64,000 nucleotides of DNA, taken from Muricauda sp. MAR_2010_75. Lineage in GTDB: Bacteria; Bacteroidota; Bacteroidia; Flavobacteriales; Flavobacteriaceae. The DNA is taken from positions 1,511,501-1,575,500 of the forward strand of contig NZ_JQNJ01000001.1 of the NCBI RefSeq assembly GCF_000745185.1, read 5' to 3'. The notes below the pieces were generated by a model, which saw only the letters and a program-made list of their open reading frames with translations, was not told the origin of the DNA and ran no database searches. Below are positions 15,442 to 23,859 of this stretch, in pieces. Position 1 is the stretch's first letter. Each line of letters opens with the position of its first letter. The position numbers and the translations under genes are program-made.

Positions 15442-16356
15442 ATGAAAATCTACATCATTGGAGCGGGTGCCGTGGGAAAGGCATTGGCTGTATCTCTGCA
15501 TCAGGAGGGTAAACAGGTGGAGTTGATCCGTGGTCATTTGGATGACGGCACTTCGCACAACCAAAAAATTAAGGTGGACCTCAAAGAGGGTCCTAGACTT
15601 GAAGCTGAAATTACAGTGAGTACCCTGACCAACCACACCCAACTGGATGGACTTGTGGTACTCACGAGTAAATCATTTGGGAACAAGGTCTTGTCCGAAA
15701 AACTGGAACCAAAAATCGGAGATTCACCTATGATACTTCTCCAGAATGGGTTGGGGGTGGAACAACCCTTTTTGGAAAAGGATTTTCCAGAAATCTACCG
15801 CTGTGTACTTTTTATGACCAGTCAAAATGGTTCGGCCAATACTATTAGCTATAAACCAGTGGCCCCATCGCCCATTGGTGTAATTCGGCAAACGAAGACC
15901 ACTTTGGGAAACATTGTTAATGCATTGGACAGTCCCAACTTTAGGTTTATTACCGAAAAAAACATTCAACGCATCATCTGGAAAAAAGCCATTGCCAATT
16001 GCGTGTTCAATTCCATTTGCCCCCTTTTGGAAGTTGATAATGGCATATTTCATCGCAACAAGGAAGTGTTCGCCATAGCACAAAGGGTCATTGTGGAATG
16101 CGCCTTGATTGCCAATAAAAAGGGAGTTGACCTAGGCACTTCCGAACTGGAAGACCAAGTGTTGATGATCAGCCGCATGTCCGATGGGCAGCTCATTTCC
16201 ACCCTTCAGGATATCAATAATAAGAGAGAAACCGAAATAGACACTCTGAATTTTGAGATTTACCGCATGGCACACTCGATGAACCTCTCTAACAAGGTGA
16301 AAGAGACGCGATTGCTGGGGGAACTCATAAAAATGAAATCGGAATTACATCGCTAA
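15442..16356 (+). CDS. Ketopantoate reductase family protein (2-dehydropantoate 2-reductase-like)
   Basis: A 304-residue PanE/ApbA-family enzyme. The NAD(P) motif GAGAVGKALA is at residues 6-15, LLQNGLG follows at about 97, and the C-terminal helical domain contains KKAIANCVFNSICPLLEV. PanE reduces ketopantoate to pantoate in coenzyme A synthesis. Many family members in accessory regions act on other 2-oxoacids, so panE is not assigned. A near -7 box TACCTTTA lies about ten bases before the ATG. The small membrane gene after it begins 17 bases downstream. Confidence 0.85.
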   Translation: MKIYIIGAGAVGKALAVSLHQEGKQVELIRGHLDDGTSHNQKIKVDLKEGPRLEAEITVSTLTNHTQLDGLVVLTSKSFGNKVLSEKLEPKIGDSPMILLQNGLGVEQPFLEKDFPEIYRCVLFMTSQNGSANTISYKPVAPSPIGVIRQTKTTLGNIVNALDSPNFRFITEKNIQRIIWKKAIANCVFNSICPLLEVDNGIFHRNKEVFAIAQRVIVECALIANKKGVDLGTSELEDQVLMISRMSDGQLISTLQDINNKRETEIDTLNFEIYRMAHSMNLSNKVKETRLLGELIKMKSELHR

Positions 16357-16372
16357 ACAATACGCTGAACAA

Positions 16373-16717
16373 ATGGGCAACCAGAATACCCTATTTTGGA
16401 TAAAGCTACTGCACACGCTTATTTGGGTGTTTTTTGTGGGTGTAATTTTCTATGTGTTGTTTTCCGGAATTACAGGAAAAATCAACACTTATACCTGGGT
16501 AGGCATTGCATTGGTGATTCTAGAAGGAGTGGTACTTTTGATTTTTAAAATGTTCTGTCCGTTGACCATTTTGGCTCGAAAGTACTCCGATTCCACCAAA
16601 GACAATTTTGATATTTTTCTGCCCAATTGGCTGGCCAAGAACAACAAGCTCATTTTCACCACACTTTATCTGATCGGTTTGGCACTCGTTTTGGCACGAA
16701 CATTTTTCGGACACTAG
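16373..16717 (+). CDS. Small four-helix membrane protein
   Basis: A 114-residue protein with four hydrophobic segments, near residues 9-29, 38-58, 58-66 and 92-110. The conserved-looking motif FCPLTILARKYSD and FLPNWLAKNNK are reminiscent of the DUF2784 family, but the match is only by eye. It follows the ketopantoate-reductase-like gene by 17 bases and is probably co-transcribed. Function unknown. Confidence 0.65.
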   Translation: MGNQNTLFWIKLLHTLIWVFFVGVIFYVLFSGITGKINTYTWVGIALVILEGVVLLIFKMFCPLTILARKYSDSTKDNFDIFLPNWLAKNNKLIFTTLYLIGLALVLARTFFGH

Positions 16718-16769
16718 CTTTTGTTTATTTAAAAGTAAATGGAATTAAAGTGGTATTTTTCAGTCTATT

Positions 16770-17453
16770 ATGGAAGATGTTACAATGGACAAACTAATAG
16801 AACTCCTCAAAACCCACATCCAAAATAGGGATGCGGATCAAGCTTTAGCGCTAATTAAAAACCACCCTGAAGTTATAAATCTGGAAGATGAAAACGGAAG
16901 CTCTGGATTTATGCTCGTGGCTTATAGTGGTTTTAAGGATGCCTTTGCCGAGGCCGCTTTGCGGAAGACTTCATTCTCATTTCACGAAGCTATAGTCGCA
17001 GGGAAAAAAGAAATCGTTGCACAGTATTTGAACAAGTCCGATGCCGATTGGGCCAACACCCATTCCAAAGATGGATTTGCCCCACTGTCCCTTGCCGCTT
17101 TTTTTGATCAGACCGACATTGCTGTTTTATTATTGGACAAGGGAGCCGACCCAAATCTCGCCGCTACCAACCCAACCAGAGTCAATGCAGTGCATTCCGC
17201 CGTAGCCAAGGAAAATGTTGAACTCTGTAAAATCTTATTGGAAAAAGGAGTGGATGTGAATGCCTCTCAAATGCAAAATGTAACCGCATTGCATTCCGCG
17301 GTGCATCGGGGTAATTTAGAGCTTGTAAAATTATTGGTGGGGCACGGGGCCGACCTTAGTCTTAAAATGGACAATGGCGATACGGCTCTCAGCATTGCCA
17401 ACCGGGAAGGGCATGGATTGGTGGAAGCTTATCTGTTGGAGCATCAAAACTGA
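16770..17453 (+). CDS. Ankyrin repeat protein
   Basis: A 227-residue protein without signal peptide. Four ankyrin-type units are visible from about residue 65. They include DGFAPLSLAAFFDQTDIAVLLLDKGADPN, VNAVHSAVAKENVELCKILLEKGVDVN, VTALHSAVHRGNLELVKLLVGHGADL and DTALSIANREGHGLVEAYL (each quoted only to show the repeat). Ankyrin repeats bind other proteins; the partner is unknown. A second in-frame ATG five codons on (16785, MDKLIELL) could be the real start. Downstream lies the repeat-bracketed globin segment. Confidence 0.82.
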   Translation: MEDVTMDKLIELLKTHIQNRDADQALALIKNHPEVINLEDENGSSGFMLVAYSGFKDAFAEAALRKTSFSFHEAIVAGKKEIVAQYLNKSDADWANTHSKDGFAPLSLAAFFDQTDIAVLLLDKGADPNLAATNPTRVNAVHSAVAKENVELCKILLEKGVDVNASQMQNVTALHSAVHRGNLELVKLLVGHGADLSLKMDNGDTALSIANREGHGLVEAYLLEHQN

Positions 17454-17570
17454 TGTCGTTTTAGGTTAGCGGATTTTAGTTGGGCCGTATGGTCAAATAG
17501 CAGGGCGTTTTTGTGTTTCAGATACCACAACACATCAATTCCTTGTGGATTTTTAAGCCCGAAAATGCTA

Positions 17571-17583
17571 ACTTCACTTATCG
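17571..17583 (+). repeat. Left arm of 13-bp inverted repeat around the globin segment
   Basis: ACTTCACTTATCG here is matched exactly, in inverted orientation, by CGATAAGTGAAGT at 19543-19555. The arms enclose 1,985 bases with the truncated-globin and DUF4242/AraC genes. A nested inverted pair GTTGGCATA (17647-17655) / TATGCCAAC (19419-19427) lies inside. Confidence 0.6.
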
Positions 17584-17604
17584 GTCAATATAATTCACTT
17601 TGTG

Positions 17605-17621
17605 CTGAGCGCAGCCGAAGT
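17605..17621 (+). repeat. REP-like element copy A
   Basis: CTGAGCGCAGCCGAAGT belongs to a short intergenic family with core TGAGCGnAGyCGAA, found also at 27135-27151 (inverted), 27170-27186 and 36615-36631. Confidence 0.5.
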
Positions 17622-17725
17622 ATTAAAACGAATCATTTCTTATAACGTTGGCATACATTTTATATAAAGGGGAAAAGGCTTGAAACTGATTGTCTTTAGA
17701 GCTTGGATTATTTGTAGGCAAAGGT

Positions 17726-18100
17726 TTACTTACCTATTATCATGCCTTTTAATGACCAAAGGATTTCGAGTACATCTTTTTTAGTTTGGGCATTTTTCCC
17801 GTGTTTATCAAGTACCATGAAAATATCATCCATCGTCTCCATATATTCTGCAGCACTTATGTTCATTCCTCGGTGGGTTGTTTCCATATCCCTACCAGTA
17901 TAAACCTGCGGTCCACCGCTTCCAGCTGTAAAGAAATTAACGGTATGCGTTTTAATCTTCGCCAAATTTTCTGGCTGCTCTAAATAGGGAGAAAACCTAG
18001 CGGAAATCACCGGGTTGTTCATATGTGCTTCAACCACATCATCTACAATTTTCACAATTCCTTTTTCTGCACCTAATCGTTCGAATAATGACTCTGACAT
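17726..18100 (-). CDS. Group 1 truncated haemoglobin
   Basis: A 124-residue single-domain globin of the trHbN class: SLFERLGAEKGIVKIVDDVVEAH at the start, GGPQVYTGRDMETTHRGMNIS in the middle, with His76 as proximal haem ligand. A final helix is formed by TKKDVLEILWSLKGMI. By eye alignment the B10 position, tyrosine in trHbN, is Val here, so ligand stabilisation would differ. It could bind oxygen or NO; no direct partner reductase is nearby. A palindrome overlaps its -7 box. The DUF4242/AraC regulator gene lies just upstream on the same strand. Confidence 0.9.
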   Translation of the reverse strand: MSESLFERLGAEKGIVKIVDDVVEAHMNNPVISARFSPYLEQPENLAKIKTHTVNFFTAGSGGPQVYTGRDMETTHRGMNISAAEYMETMDDIFMVLDKHGKNAQTKKDVLEILWSLKGMIIGK

Positions 18101-18129
18101 AATTTTGGATTTATTTACTTATTTAAGAA

Positions 18130-18149
18130 TACATTTAATATCAAATGTA
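18130..18149 (-). promoter_or_regulatory. Palindrome overlapping the globin -7 box
   Basis: TACATTT (18130-18136) and AAATGTA (18143-18149) are perfect inverted arms with a 6-base spacer. On the minus strand 18149-18142 reads TACATTTG, an exact -7 box, about 42 bases before the globin ATG. A repressor on this palindrome would block the promoter. Confidence 0.45.
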
Positions 18150-18236
18150 CCTTTTGTCTTAAAGCTGTACTAACACTATCAAACCAAAAGAATGTAAATT
18201 TTGACCAAAAACAGCAATATGCTAGTGTTGGCCTCT

Positions 18237-19328
18237 TTATGAGTGAATGGCCGTCATATAATCTTTGGGAGATATTCCATACATGCTACGAAAGCACTTT
18301 GAATAATATGAGGAGCTGGAAAAGCCACATAAAAAAGCCGTTTCGGATACGGTATTCATCCCACTGTCCAGTTTATCCAATGATTTTTCCAACCTATATT
18401 TATTGAAGTATACGTTTGGTGAAAAACCTAACAAACCCACACTATTTCTATAAGCTTGAGACCTACTGTATCCAAGGCTGGAGGCAAATGCATCAATTCT
18501 TAATTTAGCATGTGAAAAATTGGCCTCCAGAAAATCAAAGAGCTTATTAAAGAAAATCATCTCAACCACACTAATCTTGGTAAATTCCATTGAATTGAGA
18601 TCGGTATCTGATTGTTCATCCTGATACAATTTCAGCACCACAGGCGACACCGAAAATCCTCTTTCCATTTCACATAATCTCCTTGAAGTTTGGATGGTTT
18701 CTTCAAATATGGATTTATTGCTCTCCACTGGTAGCCCCGCATCCAAACCTATACTCAAACTGAGATGGGGATATACATTTCCGAATGTCTCGTGAAGTAC
18801 TAGTCCACAATGCACAGCGTGTTGGGCAGTTGTTAAAGAGGCCAGCAGGTTACGGCTACCTTTCCGTACAAGTGTTCCTTGCTTATCATTGACCACTTCT
18901 ATGACCTTATGCATATAGTCTCTTATGGTTGATGCTAAACCTTTATCTTGTTTATTGTTTAACTGCCCGATTTGTATTCGAACCGATAGTAAAAAACGAA
19001 ATGCGGGTTCGTCAATTATGTTCAGTTCAGCCCCAGGCTTTACATCAGGATCTTGCATTCTTCCAAGAAATGATTCAATAAGACTTGCATCTACCTCAAT
19101 AATTGAATGAGACAACTCACCGTGTGCATGCTTGTGCATTTTGTTGACAGACTCGGCATTTGGAGCTTCTACCAAACAGAATGCGGTTTTTCGCTTATCA
19201 TCAAACCAATATGTTAACCCACGGCAATTGTACTTGTGCTGAATCTTTAGGTCTTCTTGATGTAATCGTGCAACACTTTCGGCAGTTACTTCTTGAGATA
19301 CATCATGACGATCCATGTATATTGGCAT
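18237..19328 (-). CDS. DUF4242 - cyclase-like - AraC multidomain regulator
   Basis: A 363-residue protein with an unusual layout. Residues 1-85 match DUF4242, the nickel-binding SCO4226-like ferredoxin fold (MPIYMDRHDV, HKYNCRGLTYWFDD, MHKHAHGE). Residues about 145-245 resemble a degenerate class III nucleotide cyclase domain (GTLVRKGSRNLLASL, LSIGLDAGLPV, then TIQTSRRLCEM), with no catalytic metal aspartates evident. Residues 265-360 are an AraC DNA-binding domain (FASSLGYSRSQAYRNSVGLLG, then CGFSSSSYYSKCFRSMYGISP). It is transcribed toward the globin gene inside the inverted-repeat-bracketed segment. It may sense a metal or nucleotide and control the globin gene; this is inferred. Confidence 0.8.
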   Translation of the reverse strand: MPIYMDRHDVSQEVTAESVARLHQEDLKIQHKYNCRGLTYWFDDKRKTAFCLVEAPNAESVNKMHKHAHGELSHSIIEVDASLIESFLGRMQDPDVKPGAELNIIDEPAFRFLLSVRIQIGQLNNKQDKGLASTIRDYMHKVIEVVNDKQGTLVRKGSRNLLASLTTAQHAVHCGLVLHETFGNVYPHLSLSIGLDAGLPVESNKSIFEETIQTSRRLCEMERGFSVSPVVLKLYQDEQSDTDLNSMEFTKISVVEMIFFNKLFDFLEANFSHAKLRIDAFASSLGYSRSQAYRNSVGLLGFSPNVYFNKYRLEKSLDKLDSGMNTVSETAFLCGFSSSSYYSKCFRSMYGISPKDYMTAIHS

Positions 19329-19418
19329 AGGTACTTCTTTGAATGAATAGACAATATAAGCTTATTAAATCTGTGTTTATTTGATTATCCTCAAAAATCG
19401 ATTAAATCAAAATAACGA

Positions 19419-19538
19419 TATGCCAACAATGGCAATAAGTAATTGCTGGTTCTTGCCTAGTTCTGAAAATCCTGCAGAATTTACAGATTGGTATATATTT
19501 GCTAAAGTTCGTACTAACCCACGCAACTACTCATAGCT
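19419..19538. other. Structured intergenic sequence at the right end of the globin segment
   Basis: This spacer between the DUF4242/AraC start and the brnQ end has no gene. TATGCCAAC (19419-19427) mirrors GTTGGCATA at 17647-17655. AAGTAATTGC near 19437-19446 can pair imperfectly with GCAACTACTCATAG near 19523-19536, giving a long hairpin. It does not carry a clear integron core site. Nature unknown. Confidence 0.35.
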
Positions 19539-19542
19539 GAGT

Positions 19543-19555
19543 CGATAAGTGAAGT
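19543..19555 (-). repeat. Right arm of 13-bp inverted repeat around the globin segment
   Basis: CGATAAGTGAAGT is the exact reverse complement of 17571-17583. It ends eight bases before the brnQ stop codon, close to where an inserted segment would have joined the ancestral sequence. Confidence 0.6.
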
Positions 19556-19562
19556 CACCAAA

Positions 19563-20834
19563 TCACTCCACCCACTTCTGCACCACATTCCCCACCACAA
19601 AAGCCACCAGAGCAGGTAACACCCATCCCAATTGATATTGGGTCAACGGCAACCATTCAGGATAATGTTCTGAAGTCAACGCAACACCAAGAGTGCCTAA
19701 AAAATCAGGAATACTAAATACAATGGTAGTGATGACTACCCACTTGAAGACCGTTGGCGAAGCCAACTTATAGGGGAGTACGTTCAACAGAATCAAAACA
19801 ATGGTAATGGGGTAAATGAACATGAGCGCTGGCAGGGCCACCGCGATAATATACCCTACATTAAACTGCCCAATGAGTACGCCCAGCACACATCCGAGCA
19901 AGGCGGTAACCCGATAGGCCAGATTGGAATCGTTGAACCGTGCTTTGATAAAATCGGAGGTTCCCGTTATAATCCCAACGGCGGTGGTAAAACAGGCCAA
20001 GCTCACCAGAAGGCTCAAAAATAGCGTGGCGGTGCTGCCCAAGGTTTCGGTACTGATACCACTTAAAAGGGCGGTTCGGGAAATATCATCTGCAAAAATA
20101 TCGCTGAACAAAGCCCCGGTTAAAATGAGTCCGGCATAGACCAAGAACAATCCCAAACCGGCCCAAAATCCCGCTTTTCTAATGAGGTCTTTTTTGGCTG
20201 CGTAACTGGCGGTCTTATCCTTAATATTGATGGAAACAATAATGACCGCCCCTACCACCACAGCTCCGATGGCATCGAAGGTTTGGTAGCCTTCCAAAAT
20301 ACCATCACTGAACGGATGTCTTAGGGTCGAAGTAGAAAAATCAAAATCCAAAGTACCTATGGCGGTAATCACAATCAGCAAAAGAATAAGAAGGATACCG
20401 GGAGTGAGCAACTTGCCCACCACATCCAAAACCTTTGACCGATTGATGGCAAATACGAAGACTAGGCTAAAGTATATAAGACTGGTTACTATGGAGGGAG
20501 AATTCCAGATGGGTTGAACGGCCATCTCATGGGTAACCGATGCCGTTCTCGGAGAGGGCAAGGCAATGGCAATGCCATAGATTAAAAAACAATACACCAA
20601 ACTGAAAGTTGGGGATACCTTTTTGGCGAAATCGAACAAGGTGCCTTGAAGCCTTGCATGGGCCAAAATGCCCAGTAAAGGAATCAACACCGCTGACAGA
20701 CAAAATCCCACCGTAACCAACCACCAAGAGTTGCCTGATTTAAATCCCAGAAGAGGTGGAAGGATGAGATTGCCAGCACCAAAAAAAAGGGAAAAAAGGG
20801 CAAACGCGGTAATTGTTAACTTTTTTTTGTTCAT
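19563..20834 (-). CDS. brnQ: Branched-chain amino acid transport carrier (LIVCS family)
   Basis: A 423-residue, twelve-helix cation-coupled carrier for leucine, isoleucine and valine. The N-terminus MNKKKLTITAFALFSLFFGAGNLILPPLLG is characteristic (FGAGNLI.PP). Helices continue through the protein to LGWVLPALVAFVVGNVV. ATG 20834 is chosen over a codon eight positions upstream because it gives the family start. A perfect 12-base palindrome stands just upstream of the start. The 3' end abuts the 13-bp inverted repeat. Confidence 0.9.
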   Translation of the reverse strand: MNKKKLTITAFALFSLFFGAGNLILPPLLGFKSGNSWWLVTVGFCLSAVLIPLLGILAHARLQGTLFDFAKKVSPTFSLVYCFLIYGIAIALPSPRTASVTHEMAVQPIWNSPSIVTSLIYFSLVFVFAINRSKVLDVVGKLLTPGILLILLLIVITAIGTLDFDFSTSTLRHPFSDGILEGYQTFDAIGAVVVGAVIIVSINIKDKTASYAAKKDLIRKAGFWAGLGLFLVYAGLILTGALFSDIFADDISRTALLSGISTETLGSTATLFLSLLVSLACFTTAVGIITGTSDFIKARFNDSNLAYRVTALLGCVLGVLIGQFNVGYIIAVALPALMFIYPITIVLILLNVLPYKLASPTVFKWVVITTIVFSIPDFLGTLGVALTSEHYPEWLPLTQYQLGWVLPALVAFVVGNVVQKWVE

Positions 20835-20841
20835 AAGGTGT

Positions 20842-20853
20842 TGATAATTATCA
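20842..20853. promoter_or_regulatory. Perfect 12-bp palindrome at the brnQ start
   Basis: TGATAATTATCA lies seven bases before the brnQ ATG, in the likely leader. It could be an operator site, but it is AT-rich and short, so chance is possible. Confidence 0.3.
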
Positions 20854-21098
20854 TGCAATGTAGTATATTTCGAAAGCGCAGTTCAACGAAAATAATTGAC
20901 TTTTTGACGATTATAGTGTATTTCATCGAAAAAAAGTCTTTCAAAAAATCTGAGCAAAATAAAAAGTTATCAACATTCGTTGAAAAAGAAAACCATTCAC
21001 CTAAAACCAAACGTATAACCAAAAATTACTATTCATTCAACAAGGCATTTTTAACGATCCCCAAATCGCATGGATGCTCCCCAAAACACAACTGGCTT

Positions 21099-21353
21099 AT
21101 GAAAACTTCTACCACCCACCATGGCAGCAAAATTTCTTCTTTATTCTGCAACGTATTTGGACACCATTATGTGGTTTCCAAAAAAGTGACACAACACATT
21201 AAAGAATACAAGTGCATTCATTGTCAAAAGCAAGTTACCACAGATGTTAGTGGTAAACTTTCTGTGTTGACCCCCCAAATGCAGGAAATCAACAACACTT
21301 TAGAAGACATGTACAGAAAACGAAGGACAAAATTGGTTCAGCGCGTGGCGTAA
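21099..21353 (+). CDS. Small zinc-ribbon-like protein
   Basis: An 84-residue protein starting MKTSTTHHGS. CNVFGHHY is followed 15-20 residues later by CIHCQKQV, giving a Cys/His plus CxxC pattern that could bind one zinc ion. The C-terminus is charged and helical (EINNTLEDMYRKRRTKL). Similar short proteins are common in Flavobacteriaceae and resemble the DUF1660 prophage-protein type. The frame is open another 87 codons upstream into the brnQ promoter region; ATG 21099 is preferred. No neighbour shares its strand closely. Function unknown. Confidence 0.65.
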   Translation: MKTSTTHHGSKISSLFCNVFGHHYVVSKKVTQHIKEYKCIHCQKQVTTDVSGKLSVLTPQMQEINNTLEDMYRKRRTKLVQRVA

Positions 21354-21474
21354 CCTTTTGTCCTAAAGAAGTTTTTACGGTTTATCCCGAACTTAAGTAA
21401 GTACCTACTGCTATACAGGTCGCGTGCCCCAAGACCATGAAGTGGATACCCTTGAGTTTCGGGATTTTTTGTGC

Positions 21475-22521
21475 TTATCCGTTAAAGGAATTCCAACCTT
21501 GGGCCGTAAGGGGTATCTTGGTTTCGGCGCGGGTAATCAGATGTGCACCTTCGCTCTTTTGGGTCATGTGTCCAATGACGGTCAAATTGGGATTGGCTTT
21601 GATTTTTGGGAAATCCGCCTGATCAATGGTAAACAACAATTCGTAATCCTCACCACCGCCCAAAGCGATCATGGTGCTGTCCATTTGAAATTCCTCGGAG
21701 GTTGAAATGACCGTTGGGTCGAGTGGAATTTTATCCTCAAAAAGATTACAGCCCACATCACTTCGTTTGCAGAGATGGAGAATCTCCGAGGACAAACCAT
21801 CGCTAATGTCGATCATGGAAGTAGGTTTAACCTCCAGTTTTTGCAATAGTTCCACAATGTCTTTGCGTGCCTCGGGCTTTAGTTGACGTTCTACGATATA
21901 GGAATATGGCTCCAGATCTGGTTGATTCTCGGGGTTCACTTTGAAGACTTCTTTTTCGCGCTCCAACACCTGAAGTCCCAAATACGCACCCCCCAAATCT
22001 CCTGTGACTACCAAAAGGTCATTAGGTTTGCCACCACTTCGGTAAACAATATCCTTTTCCTCTGCCATGCCCAGGGCCGTAACACTGATGATCATACCCT
22101 TGTTGGAAGAGGTGGTGTCGCCCCCAACCAAATCCACATGGTAAAGTTTACAGGCAGCGGCAACTCCTTCATAAAATTCTTCCAAGGCTTCCAAGGGAAA
22201 ACGGTTGGAAACGGCCAGGGAAACCGTCACCTGAGTGGCCATGGCATTCATGGCGTAAATATCCGATAGGTTCACCATGACCGATTTGTAACCCAAGTGC
22301 TTCAAGGGGGTGTAGCTGAGGTCAAAATGTATCCCTTCAACCAACATGTCTGTGGAAACTACAGTTTTTTTCTCTTTAAAATCCAATACAGCGGCATCAT
22401 CCCCAATACCCATTTTAGAGGAAGGTTGATGCAATTCAAAGTTCTGGGTGAGGTGTTCAATCAGGCCAAACTCTCCCAATTCTTCAAGCGAAGTTCGTTG
22501 TGGATTTTTATCTTCTAGCAT
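21475..22521 (-). CDS. thiL: Thiamine-monophosphate kinase
   Basis: A 348-residue enzyme phosphorylating thiamine monophosphate to the active cofactor thiamine diphosphate. Typical ThiL blocks are present: EFGLIEHLT, GIGDDAAVLDF, STDMLVEGIHFDLSYTPLKHLGYKSVMVNLSDIYAM, VGGDTTSS and MIDISDGLSSEI. The length fits the Bacteroidota form. It stands alone with no other thiamine gene and no TPP riboswitch visible upstream (22522-22590). Confidence 0.93.
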   Translation of the reverse strand: MLEDKNPQRTSLEELGEFGLIEHLTQNFELHQPSSKMGIGDDAAVLDFKEKKTVVSTDMLVEGIHFDLSYTPLKHLGYKSVMVNLSDIYAMNAMATQVTVSLAVSNRFPLEALEEFYEGVAAACKLYHVDLVGGDTTSSNKGMIISVTALGMAEEKDIVYRSGGKPNDLLVVTGDLGGAYLGLQVLEREKEVFKVNPENQPDLEPYSYIVERQLKPEARKDIVELLQKLEVKPTSMIDISDGLSSEILHLCKRSDVGCNLFEDKIPLDPTVISTSEEFQMDSTMIALGGGEDYELLFTIDQADFPKIKANPNLTVIGHMTQKSEGAHLITRAETKIPLTAQGWNSFNG

Positions 22522-22590
22522 GGGGCAAAAGTAAACAGGATAATTTTAAATTGTATCTTTAAAAGAAAACAAACTTAATATTGCTATGTC

Positions 22591-23856
22591 ATGGGAATAA
22601 AAGCCTTACTGCCCTTTTTGGCGATTTTGTTTTTAGTGGGATGTTCAAGTGACAATGGTGGTGATTTGCCAAAAGGTGATGGAACAGGAACGGAGAACGA
22701 GGCCCCGGATATTGGCGATGGCGCAATTTATCTTGGCTTTGCCCCATGTGAAGCTGGAGTGGCCACCGTTTACCCCTGCCAAGGATACGATATGCTCTTT
22801 CAAATGCGTCTCAATGCCTTTAACGCAAATGCCGCTAACGATATTTGGGGTTGGACGGACACTTCCACAGGTAATGAATATGCTTTGATCGGTTTGGACA
22901 ATGGCACCGCCTTTGTGGATATCACCGATGCCGAAAATCCAGTCTATTTGGGAAAACTCCCCACAGCCACTGAATCCAGTATTTGGCGAGACATCAAAGT
23001 CTACAACGATTATGCCTTTATTGTGTCCGAGGCTACAGATCACGGGATGCAAGTTTTCGACCTCACAAAACTACGAGACGTTACGGATCCACCGGAAGTC
23101 TTTATAGCTGATGCCCGTTTTATCGGCATTGGAAATGCACATAACATTGTGATCAATGAAGAAATGGGCTTTGCCTATCCTGTGGGAACGGCCCGAAACG
23201 ATGACTTTAATGGCGGGGTACATTTTATTAACATCCAAACCCCGACCAGCCCTATTAGGGTGGGGGGTTATGGCGCAAACGGGTACACGCATGACGCCCA
23301 AGTAATTACCTATAATGGGCCTGATACCGATTATTCGGGTCGTGAAATTTTTATTGGCGCCAATGAAACGCAGATAGTCATTGCCGATATAACCGACAAA
23401 ACCAACCCTACCGAAATAGGGACACTCAGTTACGCAAACCGAGGATATACCCATCAAGGGTGGTTCACCGATGATCACCGCTATTACATTTTGGGAGATG
23501 AAACCGATGAGATCAATTTTGGTTTCGATTCCAGAACCTTGGTTTTTGATATGACCGATTTGGACAATCCTGTGTTGCATACGACCTACATAGGACCAAC
23601 CTCCGCAACCGACCATAATGGCTATGTAAAAGGGGATGAGTTTTTCTTGGCCAACTATTCGGCAGGGGTGCGAGTCTTGGATATTTCAGGTATTGATTCA
23701 GAAACGATTACCGAAACCGGATTTTTTGACACCCATCCTTCCAATAACGTACCTGGTTTTGATGGAGTTTGGAGTGTTTACCCGTATTTTGAAAGTGGAA
23801 AAATTATCATTTCCGATACCCAAGCTGGGTTTTTTGTGGTTCAAAAATCCAATTAA
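22591..23856 (+). CDS. LVIVD-repeat (choice-of-anchor B) lipoprotein
   Basis: A 421-residue surface-type lipoprotein. The signal peptide ends in a lipobox with Cys18 (FLVGCSSDNGGD). The following Ser-Asp-Asn resembles the Flavobacteria outer-surface export signal. The rest is a beta-propeller of LVIVD-like repeats: NEYALIGLDNGTAFVDITDAENP, YAFIVSEATDHGMQVFDLT, EIFIGANETQIVIADITDKTNP, and so on. This is the choice-of-anchor B family layout. Such proteins are extracellular and of unknown role. The next lipoprotein gene starts three bases after its stop, so the two form an operon. Confidence 0.85.
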   Translation: MGIKALLPFLAILFLVGCSSDNGGDLPKGDGTGTENEAPDIGDGAIYLGFAPCEAGVATVYPCQGYDMLFQMRLNAFNANAANDIWGWTDTSTGNEYALIGLDNGTAFVDITDAENPVYLGKLPTATESSIWRDIKVYNDYAFIVSEATDHGMQVFDLTKLRDVTDPPEVFIADARFIGIGNAHNIVINEEMGFAYPVGTARNDDFNGGVHFINIQTPTSPIRVGGYGANGYTHDAQVITYNGPDTDYSGREIFIGANETQIVIADITDKTNPTEIGTLSYANRGYTHQGWFTDDHRYYILGDETDEINFGFDSRTLVFDMTDLDNPVLHTTYIGPTSATDHNGYVKGDEFFLANYSAGVRVLDISGIDSETITETGFFDTHPSNNVPGFDGVWSVYPYFESGKIIISDTQAGFFVVQKSN

Positions 23857-23859
23857 GCC

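Noticed and set aside
17571..19555. Integron cassette ends (attC sites) around the globin segment
   Set aside because: The repeats are inverted rather than direct and no GTTRRRY core site was found, so an integron explanation is not supported.
20838..21098. In-frame upstream extension of the zinc-ribbon-like gene
   Set aside because: It covers the brnQ promoter region, is AT-rich and Lys-rich, and lacks similarity to the downstream domain; an internal ATG gives a normal start.
21354..22590. TPP riboswitch near thiL
   Set aside because: No conserved CUGAGA-type core was seen on either strand upstream of thiL.
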